Assembly: GCA_964450645.1 (NCBI GenBank)
Contig: CAYVEB010000009.1
Location: 1 to 57,607, forward strand
DNA length: 57,607 nucleotides
Direction: 5' to 3'
Origin: JAKSPM01 sp964450645
GTDB taxonomy: Bacteria > Bacillota > Clostridia > Oscillospirales > Oscillospiraceae
Part shown: positions 33,674 through 43,897 of the stretch, piece after piece
Layout of the letters: every line of letters begins with the position of its first letter
Position numbering within the stretch: position 1 is the first letter of the stretch
Notes under the pieces: model-generated
Told to the model about the DNA's origin: nothing
The model's database searches: none
The model's input: only the letters and a program-made list of their open reading frames with translations
Translations under genes and position numbers: made by a program

Positions 33674-35479
33674 TTGACAGACATTTCCCATATCCGCAAC
33701 TTTTCCATCATCGCCCACATCGACCACGGCAAGTCCACCCTGGCCGACCGGCTTTTGGAGGCGTGCAACACCGTGGACAAGCGCGAGATGGAAAATCAGA
33801 TTCTCGACTCCATGGAGCTTGAGCGCGAGCGCGGCATCACCATCAAGGCCCGTGCCGTCCGCTTGAACTACACCGCGGATGACGGCGAGGACTACGCGCT
33901 CAATCTAATCGACACGCCGGGCCATGTGGACTTCAACTACGAGGTCTCCCGCAGCCTGACCGCCTGCGAGAGCGCCGTGCTGGTGGTAGATGCGTCCCAG
34001 GGCGTCGAGGCACAGACGCTGGCCAACGCCTATCTGGCTGTGGACAACGGCCTGGAAGTCCTGCCGGTTATCAACAAGATCGACCTTCCGGCGGCTCGTC
34101 CGGCGGAGGTCAAGGCGGAAATTGAGGACATCATTGGCATCCCCGCCGAGGACGCGCCGGAGATCTCCGCCAAAAGCGGAATTAACATCCACGCGGTGCT
34201 GGAAATGATCGTCCACGGCGTCCCCGCGCCGGATGGCTCCCGCGATGCGCCGCTGCAGGCGCTGATTTTCGACAGCCAATACGACTCCTACCGCGGCGTT
34301 ATTGTCTACCTGCGGGTCAAAAACGGCACCATTCGGCCCGGCATGGACATCCGCATGATGGGTACCGGCGCGGCCTACAAGGTGGTCGAGTGCGGGTATC
34401 TGAACCCCTTCGGCATGACGCCAGCTCCGGCGCTGGGCGCGGGCGAGGTGGGCTATCTCACCGCCTCCATCAAAACCATCTCCGATACCCGCGTGGGCGA
34501 CACCGTTACCGAAGCCGCCCGTCCCGCCGCCAAGCCCCTGCCCGGCTACAAGGCCGTGCAGCCCATGGTCTTCTCCGGCGTCTATCCCGCCGACGGCTCC
34601 AAGTACGGCGATCTGCGCGACGCCCTGGAAAAGCTGAAACTCAACGACGCCTCCATGACCTATGAACAGGAGAATTCCATTGCGCTGGGCTTCGGGTTCC
34701 GCTGCGGCTTTCTGGGTCTGCTGCACATGGAGATCATCATGGAGCGCCTGGAGCGGGAATTCAACCTGGATCTGATCACCACCGCGCCAAACGTCGTCTA
34801 CCGGGTGGAAAAGCTGTCCGGGGAAGTCGTCCAGGTTTATACGCCCCTGAACTACCCCGCACCCGAGGAGATCCAACAGGCGTATGAACCGTTCGTCCGC
34901 GCCTCCATCATTACACCGCCGGACTATGTGGGCAATATCATGGAACTGTGCCAGCAGCGCCGGGGCGAGTTCCGGGATATGAACTATCTGGACGCCAGAC
35001 GGGTTGAGCTTCGCTATTACATGCCTTTAAACGAGATCGTCTACGATTTTTTCGACGCGTTGAAATCCCGCACCCGCGGCTACGGTTCACTAGACTACGA
35101 GCTGGACGGCTACCGCCCCTCGAAGCTGGTGAAACTGGACATTCTGCTCAACGGCGACCTGGTCGACGCGCTGAGTTTTATTCTCTACCGCGACAACGCC
35201 TACGCGCGCGCCCGGAAAATTTGCGAAAAGCTTAAGGAGAACATCCCCCGTCAAATGTTTGAAATCCCGATTCAGGCTGCCATCGGCGGCAAGGTCATCG
35301 CCCGCGAGACCATTAAGGCGCTGCGCAAGGACGTGCTGGCCAAATGCTATGGCGGCGACGTGACGCGCAAGAAAAAGCTGCTGGAAAAGCAGAAAGAAGG
35401 CAAAAAACGGATGCGCACATTTGGCACGGTCTGCGTCCCCAGCGAGGCGTTTATGGCCGTGCTGAAAATGGACGACTAG
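33674..35479 (+). CDS. lepA: Elongation factor 4 (LepA)
   Basis: LepA is a ribosome-bound translational GTPase that can back-translocate tRNAs and aids 30S maturation. The 601-residue protein has G1 AHIDHGKST, G2/G3 in the RGITIKA and DTPGHVDF regions, NKID (G4), EF-G-like domains, and the C-terminal LepA domain ending in GTVCVPSEAFMAVLKMDD. It starts at a TTG (33674) placed 6 bases after GAGGTGA, with no better ATG. Gene order lepA-hemW-hrcA matches other Clostridia. Copy B of the dispersed repeat starts at its stop codon. Confidence 0.97.
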   Translation: MTDISHIRNFSIIAHIDHGKSTLADRLLEACNTVDKREMENQILDSMELERERGITIKARAVRLNYTADDGEDYALNLIDTPGHVDFNYEVSRSLTACESAVLVVDASQGVEAQTLANAYLAVDNGLEVLPVINKIDLPAARPAEVKAEIEDIIGIPAEDAPEISAKSGINIHAVLEMIVHGVPAPDGSRDAPLQALIFDSQYDSYRGVIVYLRVKNGTIRPGMDIRMMGTGAAYKVVECGYLNPFGMTPAPALGAGEVGYLTASIKTISDTRVGDTVTEAARPAAKPLPGYKAVQPMVFSGVYPADGSKYGDLRDALEKLKLNDASMTYEQENSIALGFGFRCGFLGLLHMEIIMERLEREFNLDLITTAPNVVYRVEKLSGEVVQVYTPLNYPAPEEIQQAYEPFVRASIITPPDYVGNIMELCQQRRGEFRDMNYLDARRVELRYYMPLNEIVYDFFDALKSRTRGYGSLDYELDGYRPSKLVKLDILLNGDLVDALSFILYRDNAYARARKICEKLKENIPRQMFEIPIQAAIGGKVIARETIKALRKDVLAKCYGGDVTRKKKLLEKQKEGKKRMRTFGTVCVPSEAFMAVLKMDD

Positions 35480-35600
35480 CTCCTCATACAGGCGCGAGCG
35501 CCGGACAGCCGCGCAAGCGCGTCTTCCCCGGCGGCGCACCTGATTCGTCGCTTCCAACCCAAACCCGCTTCGCTGCGCTTTGGCTTGGGGATGATTCCTC
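35478..35600 (+). repeat. Dispersed structured repeat, copy B, followed by an imperfect hairpin
   Basis: The segment from TAGCTCCTCATACAG to GTCGCTTCC matches copy A (3857-3936) in order and in most bases. As in copy A, a hairpin follows directly (CCAACCCAAA with TTTGGCTTGG, one mismatch), although its sequence is different. The sub-motif CAGGCGCGAGCGCCG recurs at about 35661-35675. The rest of the interval to hemW (to 35734) shows no gene. Confidence 0.6.
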
Positions 35601-35734
35601 AGAAAATTATTTCCTCCTACGCATGAGGAAAACCGTCTGATTTTTTAGTGCTGCATGCATGCAGGCGCGAGCGCCGCTTTTGCAATATTATACAATAATT
35701 ATGTACGTTTTAAAGCAGAAACCAGGTGATTCCC

Positions 35735-36931
35735 ATGAAAGATTTTACACCCGAACGCGCCCAGAAGCCGCTGGGCATCTACATCCACATCCCCTTCTGC
35801 CGCAGCAAATGTCAATACTGCGACTTCTACTCGCTCGGCGGCCGCCGCAACCAGGCCCTGGTGGACGACTACCTTCAGGCCCTGGCCGTCCACATGAAGG
35901 AGACCGGCGCCCGATGCCCGGAGCACACGGTGGACACCGTCTATTTTGGCGGCGGCACGCCCAGTTTCTTCGGCGCGGACAACCTGCGAAAGATTTTTTA
36001 CGAAATTCAGGACAATTTTCATGTTGCGCGGGACGCGGAGATCACCTATGAAGCCAACCCAGACAGCGTCACCGCCCCCCAAGTCAAGCGGCTGCGGAAA
36101 GAGGGTTTCAACCGTATCTCCATCGGCGTACAGAACGACGACAACGAGATGCTCAAAAAGCTGGGCCGCCCCCACAACTACGAACAGGCCGTCACTGCCG
36201 TCGAGCGGGCGCGGAAGGCCGGGTTTGACAATCTCTCCCTGGATTTGATGTACGGTCTGCCCAGTCAAACCCTGGCACAGTGGCAGGCCACCGTCCTGCA
36301 TGTGCTGGAGCTGAAGCCTGAACACATCTCCTGCTACGGACTGAAGGTGGAGGAGGGAACGCCCCTGTGGGAGTACAAAGATCTTGCCAACCTTCCCGAC
36401 GACGACTTGCAGGCGGATATGTACCTTTCCGCCGTGGAGCTTCTGGATCAGGCGGGTTACAGCCAGTATGAGATCTCCAATTTTGCCAAGCCCGGCCATA
36501 TGTCCCGGCACAATTTGAAATACTGGCTGGGCGAGGAATACATCGGCTTCGGCCCGGCGGCGGCGTCAGATTTCGGTGGGATCCGCTATACCAACCGTCC
36601 AGACATCCACGCCTATATCGACGGCGTTTTGAACGGCGGATCCATTTTATCGGAGCAGGAGGAGGTGCCCATGCGTGAGCGGGCGGGAGAATATGTGATG
36701 CTCCGCCTGCGGACTGTACTGGGGATCGAGGCAAACGAGTACGAAACGCAGTTCTTGATGCCCTTCCAGCCGCTGGAAGAACTGCTGGTCAAATTGGCCG
36801 AGCGCGGACTCTGCCGCAAGGCCTCCGGGCGGTGGGTTCTGACGCCGCAGGGATTTTTGCTCTCCAACGAGATCATCGCCAGCCTTCAATTGCTCCAGCA
36901 ACAGTCCAAGCCGCTGGCGAAAAAGCGATAA
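35735..36931 (+). CDS. hemW: Radical SAM heme chaperone HemW (coproporphyrinogen oxidase-like)
   Basis: The 398-residue protein has the radical SAM cluster motif CRSKCQYC (Cys22, Cys26, Cys29) after LGIYIHIPF, YFGGGTPS, the SIGVQNDDNEMLKKLGR segment, and a HemN-type C-terminal domain. HemW relatives bind heme and deliver it to respiratory enzymes rather than oxidising coproporphyrinogen. True HemN enzymes carry an extra Cys directly after CxxxCxxC, and this protein has Asp there. The start at 35735 follows AGGTG. It is conserved between lepA and hrcA in Firmicutes. Confidence 0.93.
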   Translation: MKDFTPERAQKPLGIYIHIPFCRSKCQYCDFYSLGGRRNQALVDDYLQALAVHMKETGARCPEHTVDTVYFGGGTPSFFGADNLRKIFYEIQDNFHVARDAEITYEANPDSVTAPQVKRLRKEGFNRISIGVQNDDNEMLKKLGRPHNYEQAVTAVERARKAGFDNLSLDLMYGLPSQTLAQWQATVLHVLELKPEHISCYGLKVEEGTPLWEYKDLANLPDDDLQADMYLSAVELLDQAGYSQYEISNFAKPGHMSRHNLKYWLGEEYIGFGPAAASDFGGIRYTNRPDIHAYIDGVLNGGSILSEQEEVPMRERAGEYVMLRLRTVLGIEANEYETQFLMPFQPLEELLVKLAERGLCRKASGRWVLTPQGFLLSNEIIASLQLLQQQSKPLAKKR

Positions 36932-36936
36932 CGTAC

Positions 36937-36967
36937 GCCCGCGCGCCGGTATTACCGGCGCGCGGGC
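36937..36967. terminator. Long GC-rich hairpin after hemW
   Basis: GCCCGCGCGCCGG and its complement form a 14- to 15-bp stem with almost no loop, 6 bases after the hemW stop. There is no T run, so termination is likely but not certain. The interval to 37216 holds no gene that I can support. Confidence 0.55.
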
Positions 36968-37216
36968 TGTCGATATAGCCTCACAAAGTTCGCCCCGGAA
37001 CAGCGCAAAAAATACTTTACGCCTCGCAAACGTGTGTACCGGCCATCCTTTTCAAACCAAAGCCCGTCGGAGCAGCTTGGGGTTAAAAGCGATGAATTGG
37101 GTGCGCCGCCAGGAAACCTCGCTTGCGTGGCTATCCGGCACCCGCGCCCGCGTGGGGAGCATTTGGCACTCGAAAAAAATGTTTGCTAATTTTCACAAAA
37201 TCTTCACAAACTACTA

Positions 37217-37245
37217 TTGACAATTGGGAAGAATCGGTGTATGAT
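37217..37245 (+). promoter_or_regulatory. Promoter of the hrcA-grpE-dnaK-dnaJ operon
   Basis: A perfect TTGACA and TATGAT are spaced by 17 bases. The CIRCE operator begins five bases after the -10, as in classic HrcA-controlled heat-shock operons. Confidence 0.9.
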
Positions 37246-37249
37246 TGCA

Positions 37250-37276
37250 TTAGCACTCAGGAAGTGTGAGTGCTAA
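37250..37276. promoter_or_regulatory. CIRCE element, HrcA operator
   Basis: TTAGCACTC, nine bases, GAGTGCTAA: an exact match to the CIRCE consensus. It overlaps the transcription start and precedes hrcA, so HrcA represses its own operon until heat stress draws GroEL away. Confidence 0.98.
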
Positions 37277-37290
37277 TCGGAGGTAAGCAA

Positions 37291-38421
37291 ATGGAACTGT
37301 CCGAGCGAAAAAAGAAATTGCTGCGGGTCATTGTGGAAGAATATATTCGTACCGCGGAGCCGGTTGGCTCCAAGGCCATCGCGGCAATGCCGGACATTTC
37401 CTTTTCCTCCGCGACCATTCGCAACGAAATGGCGGATTTGACCCAGATGGGACTTCTGGAGCAGCCCCACACCTCCGCCGGGCGGGTACCCTCGCCCGCC
37501 GGTTATCGGTTCTACATCGACGAGTTGATGCAGGACTATCATCTGTCCGCCGACGAGACGAAGCGGCTGAACCAGGCAATGGAGTTGAAAATGCAGGAGT
37601 TTGACAAGACGATTTCCCAGGTGGGGAAGCTGATCTCTAAGCTGACCAATCTGCCGGCCTACGCCCTGACCCCTGCGGCCCAGGCGCCCACGGTCAAGCA
37701 TTTTGATTTGCTCATGGTAGAGGCGCACAGTTTCATTCTGGTTGTCATGACCTCCGGCGAGGTGGTAAAAAACAAGCTGATCAAGCTGCCGCTGGACGTC
37801 ACGGAGCAGGATTTGAAACTGCTGAGCGCCGTACTCAACGCCAGCTTGACCGATCTGCCGGCCGACGCGTTCACGCCCGAACTGCTCGACCGCGTCAGCC
37901 GGGCGGCGGGGATCACCGCCACGCTGGTGCCGGTGGTTGTGGACTTCACCACCCAGATTCTGCAGGATTTGCAAAAAAACGCCGTCTATCTCACGGGCCA
38001 GAGCAAGCTGCTGGCGCAGCCGGAGTACCGGGACATCGACAAGGCCGAGCAACTGCTGGCCTCTCTGGATGAGGAGATGATTGCCAATCTTCCGGCGCGC
38101 ATCAGCGCCGACAATCCCACGCAAATCCTGGTGGGGCCAGAAAATGTGGCCAAGGAATTGAAGGATACCTCCGTGGTCATGACCCGCTTTGACATCGGCG
38201 ACGGGATGCAGGGGCTGATCGGCGTGGTCGGCCCGACGCGCATGGACTATGCCCAGGTAACGGCGCGGCTTAGTTACTTTGCGGAAAATCTCGGCCGCAT
38301 GTTCAGCAAGCCCGAACTGCCGCCGTCGCAGCAACCCAACAGAACGGAGGAGAGCCAAGATGGAACCCAAGAAGGAATCCAAGAAGGAATCCAAAATGGA
38401 ACCCAAGATGGAACAGACTGA
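37291..38421 (+). CDS. hrcA: Heat-inducible transcription repressor HrcA
   Basis: The 376-residue repressor has an N-terminal winged helix (MELSERKKKLLRVIVEEYI, then PDISFSSATIRNEMADL) and the family-typical GLLEQPHTSAGRVPS. It binds the CIRCE box 15 bases upstream. GGAGG precedes the ATG at 37291. Its C-terminus is unusual: the last 20 or so residues (GTQEGIQEGIQNGTQDGTD) form a low-complexity repeat encoded in sequence that overlaps the grpE start by 62 bases, so this tail is probably a recent extension over the grpE leader. Confidence 0.96.
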   Translation: MELSERKKKLLRVIVEEYIRTAEPVGSKAIAAMPDISFSSATIRNEMADLTQMGLLEQPHTSAGRVPSPAGYRFYIDELMQDYHLSADETKRLNQAMELKMQEFDKTISQVGKLISKLTNLPAYALTPAAQAPTVKHFDLLMVEAHSFILVVMTSGEVVKNKLIKLPLDVTEQDLKLLSAVLNASLTDLPADAFTPELLDRVSRAAGITATLVPVVVDFTTQILQDLQKNAVYLTGQSKLLAQPEYRDIDKAEQLLASLDEEMIANLPARISADNPTQILVGPENVAKELKDTSVVMTRFDIGDGMQGLIGVVGPTRMDYAQVTARLSYFAENLGRMFSKPELPPSQQPNRTEESQDGTQEGIQEGIQNGTQDGTD

Positions 38422-39025
38422 AAACCAGCCCGCGGAGGAAAAGGCCGCGCAGTCCGCTCCCACAGAGGAACAGGCGGAGCAGCCCGCTCCTGCAGAGGAA
38501 CAGGCGGAGCAGCCCGCTCCCACACAGGAGCAAGCGGAGCAGTCCGTTCCCACAGAGGAAAAGAAAAAGAAAAAGTCCAAGGAAAAGGCAGCCTTGGAGG
38601 CCCTGCAGAAGCAACTGGATCAGGCCAAAGGCGCCATGCTCCGTCTGGCCGCGGAATATGACAACTTCCGCAAGCGCAGTCAGAAGGAAAAGGACGAAAT
38701 TTATCTCAACGCCAAAGCTGACGTCGCGGGCAAGTTTTTGCCCGTCTACGACAATCTTGAGCGTGCCCTGAGCCAGCCCACCGAGGACGCCGCCTATAAA
38801 AAGGGTGTGGAGATGACCATGACCGGCCTGCGGGACGTCATGTCCGCGCTGGGCGTGGAGGAATTCGGCCAGGTGGGCGAACCCTTTGACCCAAACCGTC
38901 ACAACGCCGTGATGCACACCGAGGATGAAAACCTGGCGGAAAATACCGTCAGCCAGGTATTTGCCAAGGGTTTCCGGATCGGGGATAAAGTGATCCGGTT
39001 CGCCATGGTGCAGGTGGCCAATTAA
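38360..39025 (+). CDS. grpE: Nucleotide exchange factor GrpE
   Basis: GrpE releases ADP from DnaK. The 221-residue protein has a long, charged, repetitive N-terminal tail (about 75 residues), then the coiled coil and the LAAEYDNFRKRSQKEKDE signature. The beta-domain follows with FGQVGEPFDPNRHNAVMH and the terminal GDKVIRFAMVQVAN. I start at ATG 38360, 9 bases after GGAGG, inside the end of hrcA. The tail contains a triplicated ten-residue unit (TEEQAEQPAP type). Tail length varies widely in this family, but the tandem expansion is notable. Confidence 0.95.
   Translation: MEPKKESKKESKMEPKMEQTENQPAEEKAAQSAPTEEQAEQPAPAEEQAEQPAPTQEQAEQSVPTEEKKKKKSKEKAALEALQKQLDQAKGAMLRLAAEYDNFRKRSQKEKDEIYLNAKADVAGKFLPVYDNLERALSQPTEDAAYKKGVEMTMTGLRDVMSALGVEEFGQVGEPFDPNRHNAVMHTEDENLAENTVSQVFAKGFRIGDKVIRFAMVQVAN
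38451..38560 (+). repeat. 30-base tandem repeat in grpE
   Basis: Three full 30-base units (38451-38480, 38481-38510, 38511-38540) and a partial fourth share the pattern AGYCCGCTCC...GAGC and encode an EEQAEQPAP-like decapeptide. As 30 is a multiple of three, unit gain or loss would keep the frame. Confidence 0.9.
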
Positions 39026-39067
39026 ATCTGTAAAAAATTTGACAATGCATATAGGAGGAACAAAACA

Positions 39068-40903
<1,836 letters not shown>

Positions 40904-40936
40904 CGCGGTGCAAATTGCAACATTCCATCCGGCGAA

Positions 40937-40969
40937 GCGGGAGGCCGGCTGTTTCAATCAGCCTCCCGC
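40937..40969. other. Hairpin between dnaK and dnaJ
   Basis: GCGGGAGGC (40937-40945) pairs with GCCTCCCGC (40961-40969). There is no T run after it, so it may attenuate or stabilise rather than end the dnaK message, lowering dnaJ relative to dnaK. Confidence 0.5.
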
Positions 40970-41066
40970 GCGCCGGGAACCAAAGATCGTTTGGAAAAGG
41001 GCCGCTGGGCCTTTTTCCGCGATTTGGGCAATCCATCCATACCCCTAATTGAACGAGGTGTTTGCA

Positions 41067-42185
41067 ATGGCAAACGAAAACAAGCGAGATTATTACGAGG
41101 TGCTGGGCGTCAGCAAGGACGCAAGCGAGGATCAGATCAAGCGGGCCTACCGCAAAATGGCCGCTAAATACCATCCGGACGTCAACCACGATCCCGGCGC
41201 CGAGACAATCTTTAAGGAGATTAACGAGGCGCACGAGGTCCTCAGCGACCCCGACAAGCGGGCGCGCTACGATCAGTTCGGCTTTGCCGGTGTGGATCCC
41301 AATTTCAACCCCAACGCCGAAAATCCCTTCAGCGGGTTCAGCGGTTTTGGTGATTTTGATCTGGGCGATCTGTTTGGCGGCGTGTTCGGCTCCCGGCGCG
41401 CCTCCAGCGGCCCCCGCCGCGGCGAAAACGTCGTCGCCCAGGTGGAGCTGACCTTTGAGGAGGCGGCCTTCGGTACGGAAAAGACCGTGGTTGTCTCCCA
41501 CATCGAGATCTGCGACCAGTGTCACGGCTCCGGCGCCGCCGACGGCCAGATCGAAACCTGCCCCCAGTGTCACGGCTCCGGCAAGGTGCGCACGGTGCAA
41601 AGCTTTTTGGGCATGTCCATGCAGTCCGAGTCTCCGTGCCCCCGCTGCGGCGGACGGGGCAAGATCATCAAGTCCCCCTGTCCGCGCTGCAAGGGCAAGG
41701 GCCGGATCAGGCGGCGCAAGGAGATCTCCGTTAAGATCCCCGCCGGGATCGACAACGGGCAGTCCGTGCCGGTTCGCGGCGAAGGGGACGCAGGTTCGGG
41801 CGGCGGTCCCAGCGGCGATCTGCTGGTAGCGGTGTCCATCCGCCGCCACGAGCTGTTCACCCGCGATGGCGCGGACGTCTACTGCGAGATTCCCATCTCC
41901 TTTACCCAAGCCGCCTGCGGCGCGGAGCTGGAGGTGCCGACCCTGGACGGCAAGGTGCGCTATACCATTCCTGAGGGGACGCAGACGGGCACCACCTTCC
42001 GCCTGAAGGGAAAGGGCATCCCCTATATCGACTATTCCCGGCGCGGCGATCAATATGTCACCGTCGTTTTGGAGACACCCACAAAGCTGACCCGCGAACA
42101 GATTGATCTGCTGCAAAAATTCGAGGCGTCCTTGTCCGAAAGCGCCCATCCCAGACGCAAAAGCTTTTTCGGCAAATCAAAATAG
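41067..42185 (+). CDS. dnaJ: Chaperone DnaJ (Hsp40 type I)
   Basis: The 372-residue co-chaperone has a J domain with HPD in KYHPDVNHD, a Gly/Phe-rich linker (NPFSGFSGFGDFDLGDLF), and four zinc-binding repeats, CDQCHGSG, CPQCHGSG, CPRCGGRG and CPRCKGKG. A C-terminal substrate domain follows. It stimulates the DnaK ATPase and delivers clients. ATG 41067 is chosen over the upstream frame because GAGGTG sits 6 bases before it. It is the last gene of the heat-shock operon. Confidence 0.98.
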   Translation: MANENKRDYYEVLGVSKDASEDQIKRAYRKMAAKYHPDVNHDPGAETIFKEINEAHEVLSDPDKRARYDQFGFAGVDPNFNPNAENPFSGFSGFGDFDLGDLFGGVFGSRRASSGPRRGENVVAQVELTFEEAAFGTEKTVVVSHIEICDQCHGSGAADGQIETCPQCHGSGKVRTVQSFLGMSMQSESPCPRCGGRGKIIKSPCPRCKGKGRIRRRKEISVKIPAGIDNGQSVPVRGEGDAGSGGGPSGDLLVAVSIRRHELFTRDGADVYCEIPISFTQAACGAELEVPTLDGKVRYTIPEGTQTGTTFRLKGKGIPYIDYSRRGDQYVTVVLETPTKLTREQIDLLQKFEASLSESAHPRRKSFFGKSK

Positions 42186-42204
42186 GATTTTTCATGGTAG
42201 GCGG

Positions 42205-42233
42205 TTGCAAATCGTAGGTTGGTGTGCTATACT
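42205..42233 (+). promoter_or_regulatory. Sigma-A promoter of the M29 aminopeptidase gene
   Basis: TTGCAA and TATACT are 17 bases apart, about 100 bases before the start codon. The 100-base leader shows no clear regulatory fold. Confidence 0.7.
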
Positions 42234-42333
42234 AGACGGCGGTTGGCCAATAAGCGGGGCCACACGTACTTGTGGCATTCTCGTTTCTGGCATCGCTTGA
42301 TCACAAAATTGCGTTACGAAAGGAAACCAAACG

Positions 42334-43557
42334 ATGAAAAAAGCCGTACTTTCAAAATACGCACAGCTGATCGCAAAATGCGGCGTGAATGTGCAAAAGG
42401 GTCAAGAGGTCGTCATCCAAGCGGATCTGGATCAGCCGGAATTTGTGAAAATGGTGGTGGAAGCCTGCTACAAGCTGGGCGCGAAGCGGGTAATTGTGGA
42501 GTGGAACTATCAACCGCTGACCAAATTACATGTCCGTTATCGGTCGCTGAAAAATCTCAGCACGGTGGAACCTTACGAGGAGGCCCGCTGGGAACACTAC
42601 GCAAAGGAGCTTCCTTGCCAGATCTATCTCGTTTCGGAGGATCCTGCCGGTCTGAAAGGCGTCAACCAAGCGAAGCTGGCCAAGTCGCGTCAGCGCACCT
42701 ACACGATTTTAAAGCCTTACCAGGATCAGATGGAGAACAACTATCAGTGGTGCATCGCCGCCGTGCCGGGCGCGGCCTGGGCGCGGAAGCTGTTCCCAAA
42801 AATCCGCACCACGCAGGCCATTGAAAAGCTGTGGCAGGCCATTCTGGAAACCAGCCGCGTCTGGGACGATCCCATTCAGGCCTGGGCGGAGCACAATGCC
42901 GATCTGCACCGCCGCTGTGCCCATCTCAACGGCCTGGGCATTACCCAGCTGCACTATACCGCCTCCAATGGGACGGATTTGACCGTCGGCATGATTCCCG
43001 AGGCCGAATTCAAGGGCGGCGGCGATACCAGCCGCAAGGGTATCTTCTTCAATCCCAATATTCCCACCGAGGAATGCTTTATCACGCCTATGAAGGGCCA
43101 GGCCGAGGGCATTGTCTATTCCACCAAGCCCTTGAGTTACCAGGGTCAGCTGATTGAAAACTTTAACATTCGTTTCCATGCGGGCAAGGCCGTCGAGTGG
43201 CACGCCGGGAAAAACGAGGAATTGCTCACCAAACTTATCGAGATGGACGAGGGTAGTTGCTACCTGGGCGAATGTGCCTTGGTTCCCTACGACAGCCCCA
43301 TTCAAAAATCGGGCCTGCTGTTCTATAACACGCTCTTTGACGAAAACGCGGCCTGTCATCTGGCGCTTGGCAGGGGCTTTGCCGATACCATCCGAGATTA
43401 CGAAAATTACACGCTCGAACAGTGCCGCGCCATGGGCGTCAACGACTCCATGATCCACGAGGACTTTATGATCGGTTCGGAGGATCTGTGCATCGACGCG
43501 TTGACGAAGGACGGCCAAACCGTTCCGATTTTCCGCAACGGCAATTGGGCGTTCTAA
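42334..43557 (+). CDS. M29 family metallo-aminopeptidase (AmpS/PepS type)
   Basis: The 407-residue cytosolic exopeptidase of family M29 removes N-terminal residues from peptides using a two-metal centre. The conserved metal-binding blocks are EECFITPMKG, YLGECALVPYDSPI, DENAACHLALGRGF and DSMIHEDFMIGSEDLCID. The N-terminal Rossmann-like domain (VQKGQEVVIQ) is also typical. The gene has its own promoter and a strong terminator at 43637-43679, so it is monocistronic. AAAGGA lies before the ATG at 42334. Confidence 0.93.
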   Translation: MKKAVLSKYAQLIAKCGVNVQKGQEVVIQADLDQPEFVKMVVEACYKLGAKRVIVEWNYQPLTKLHVRYRSLKNLSTVEPYEEARWEHYAKELPCQIYLVSEDPAGLKGVNQAKLAKSRQRTYTILKPYQDQMENNYQWCIAAVPGAAWARKLFPKIRTTQAIEKLWQAILETSRVWDDPIQAWAEHNADLHRRCAHLNGLGITQLHYTASNGTDLTVGMIPEAEFKGGGDTSRKGIFFNPNIPTEECFITPMKGQAEGIVYSTKPLSYQGQLIENFNIRFHAGKAVEWHAGKNEELLTKLIEMDEGSCYLGECALVPYDSPIQKSGLLFYNTLFDENAACHLALGRGFADTIRDYENYTLEQCRAMGVNDSMIHEDFMIGSEDLCIDALTKDGQTVPIFRNGNWAF

Positions 43558-43636
43558 TTAGGCGAAAACCATCGTCTTTGTCAAACTTGAAATCGGATCC
43601 GCTTTGTCGGGTCTGTTTTGAATTCAATCATACAAG

Positions 43637-43679
43637 CCGTCTCCCACCGCGTATACTGTGGCAGGGAGGCGGTTTTTTT
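43637..43679 (+). terminator. Intrinsic terminator overlapping a small ORF's ribosome binding site
   Basis: CCGTCTCCC (43637-43645) pairs with GGGAGGCGG (43664-43672, one G-T pair), an inner CCAC/GTGG stem adds to it, and seven Ts follow. The 3' arm supplies the GGGAGG that would serve as ribosome binding site for the ORF at 43680. Confidence 0.85.
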
Positions 43680-43829
43680 ATGTGCAAAAAGAACGAGGCC
43701 ATCGGCACTGCGTTCATGGCGCTGGGTGCGGGAATGATCCTGTCCGTGCTGATCAGCTCCGGCGTCTGGACGGTCGTCATCGGAATCGTCGCCGTGGCCG
43801 TGGGGTGTTTATTGGCGAAAAAACGGTGA
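43680..43829 (+). CDS. Small membrane protein, 49 residues
   Basis: MCKKNEAIGTAFMALGAGM leads into two closely spaced hydrophobic spans (about 8-26 and 28-44) and a basic end (AKKR), a sensible topology for a small double-span membrane protein. GGGAGG lies 10 bases before the ATG, but that site forms one arm of the upstream terminator. It lies 68 bases before a SPOCS/LysM gene and two genes before spoIVA, so a sporulation role is possible. I know no named family for it. Confidence 0.5.
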   Translation: MCKKNEAIGTAFMALGAGMILSVLISSGVWTVVIGIVAVAVGCLLAKKR

Positions 43830-43897
43830 GAAAACCTGTCATAGGCTTGTCCTTGGGTGCATATACATGGGATAGGAACATGCAAGGAGAGGATGCA

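Noticed and set aside
35478..35600. CRISPR array
   Set aside because: The repeat elements are two distant copies, not regularly spaced units; no cas genes and no short direct repeats with spacers were found in the window.
38451..38560. Tandem repeat as a CRISPR or VNTR outside genes
   Set aside because: The units are contiguous, in frame and coding within grpE.
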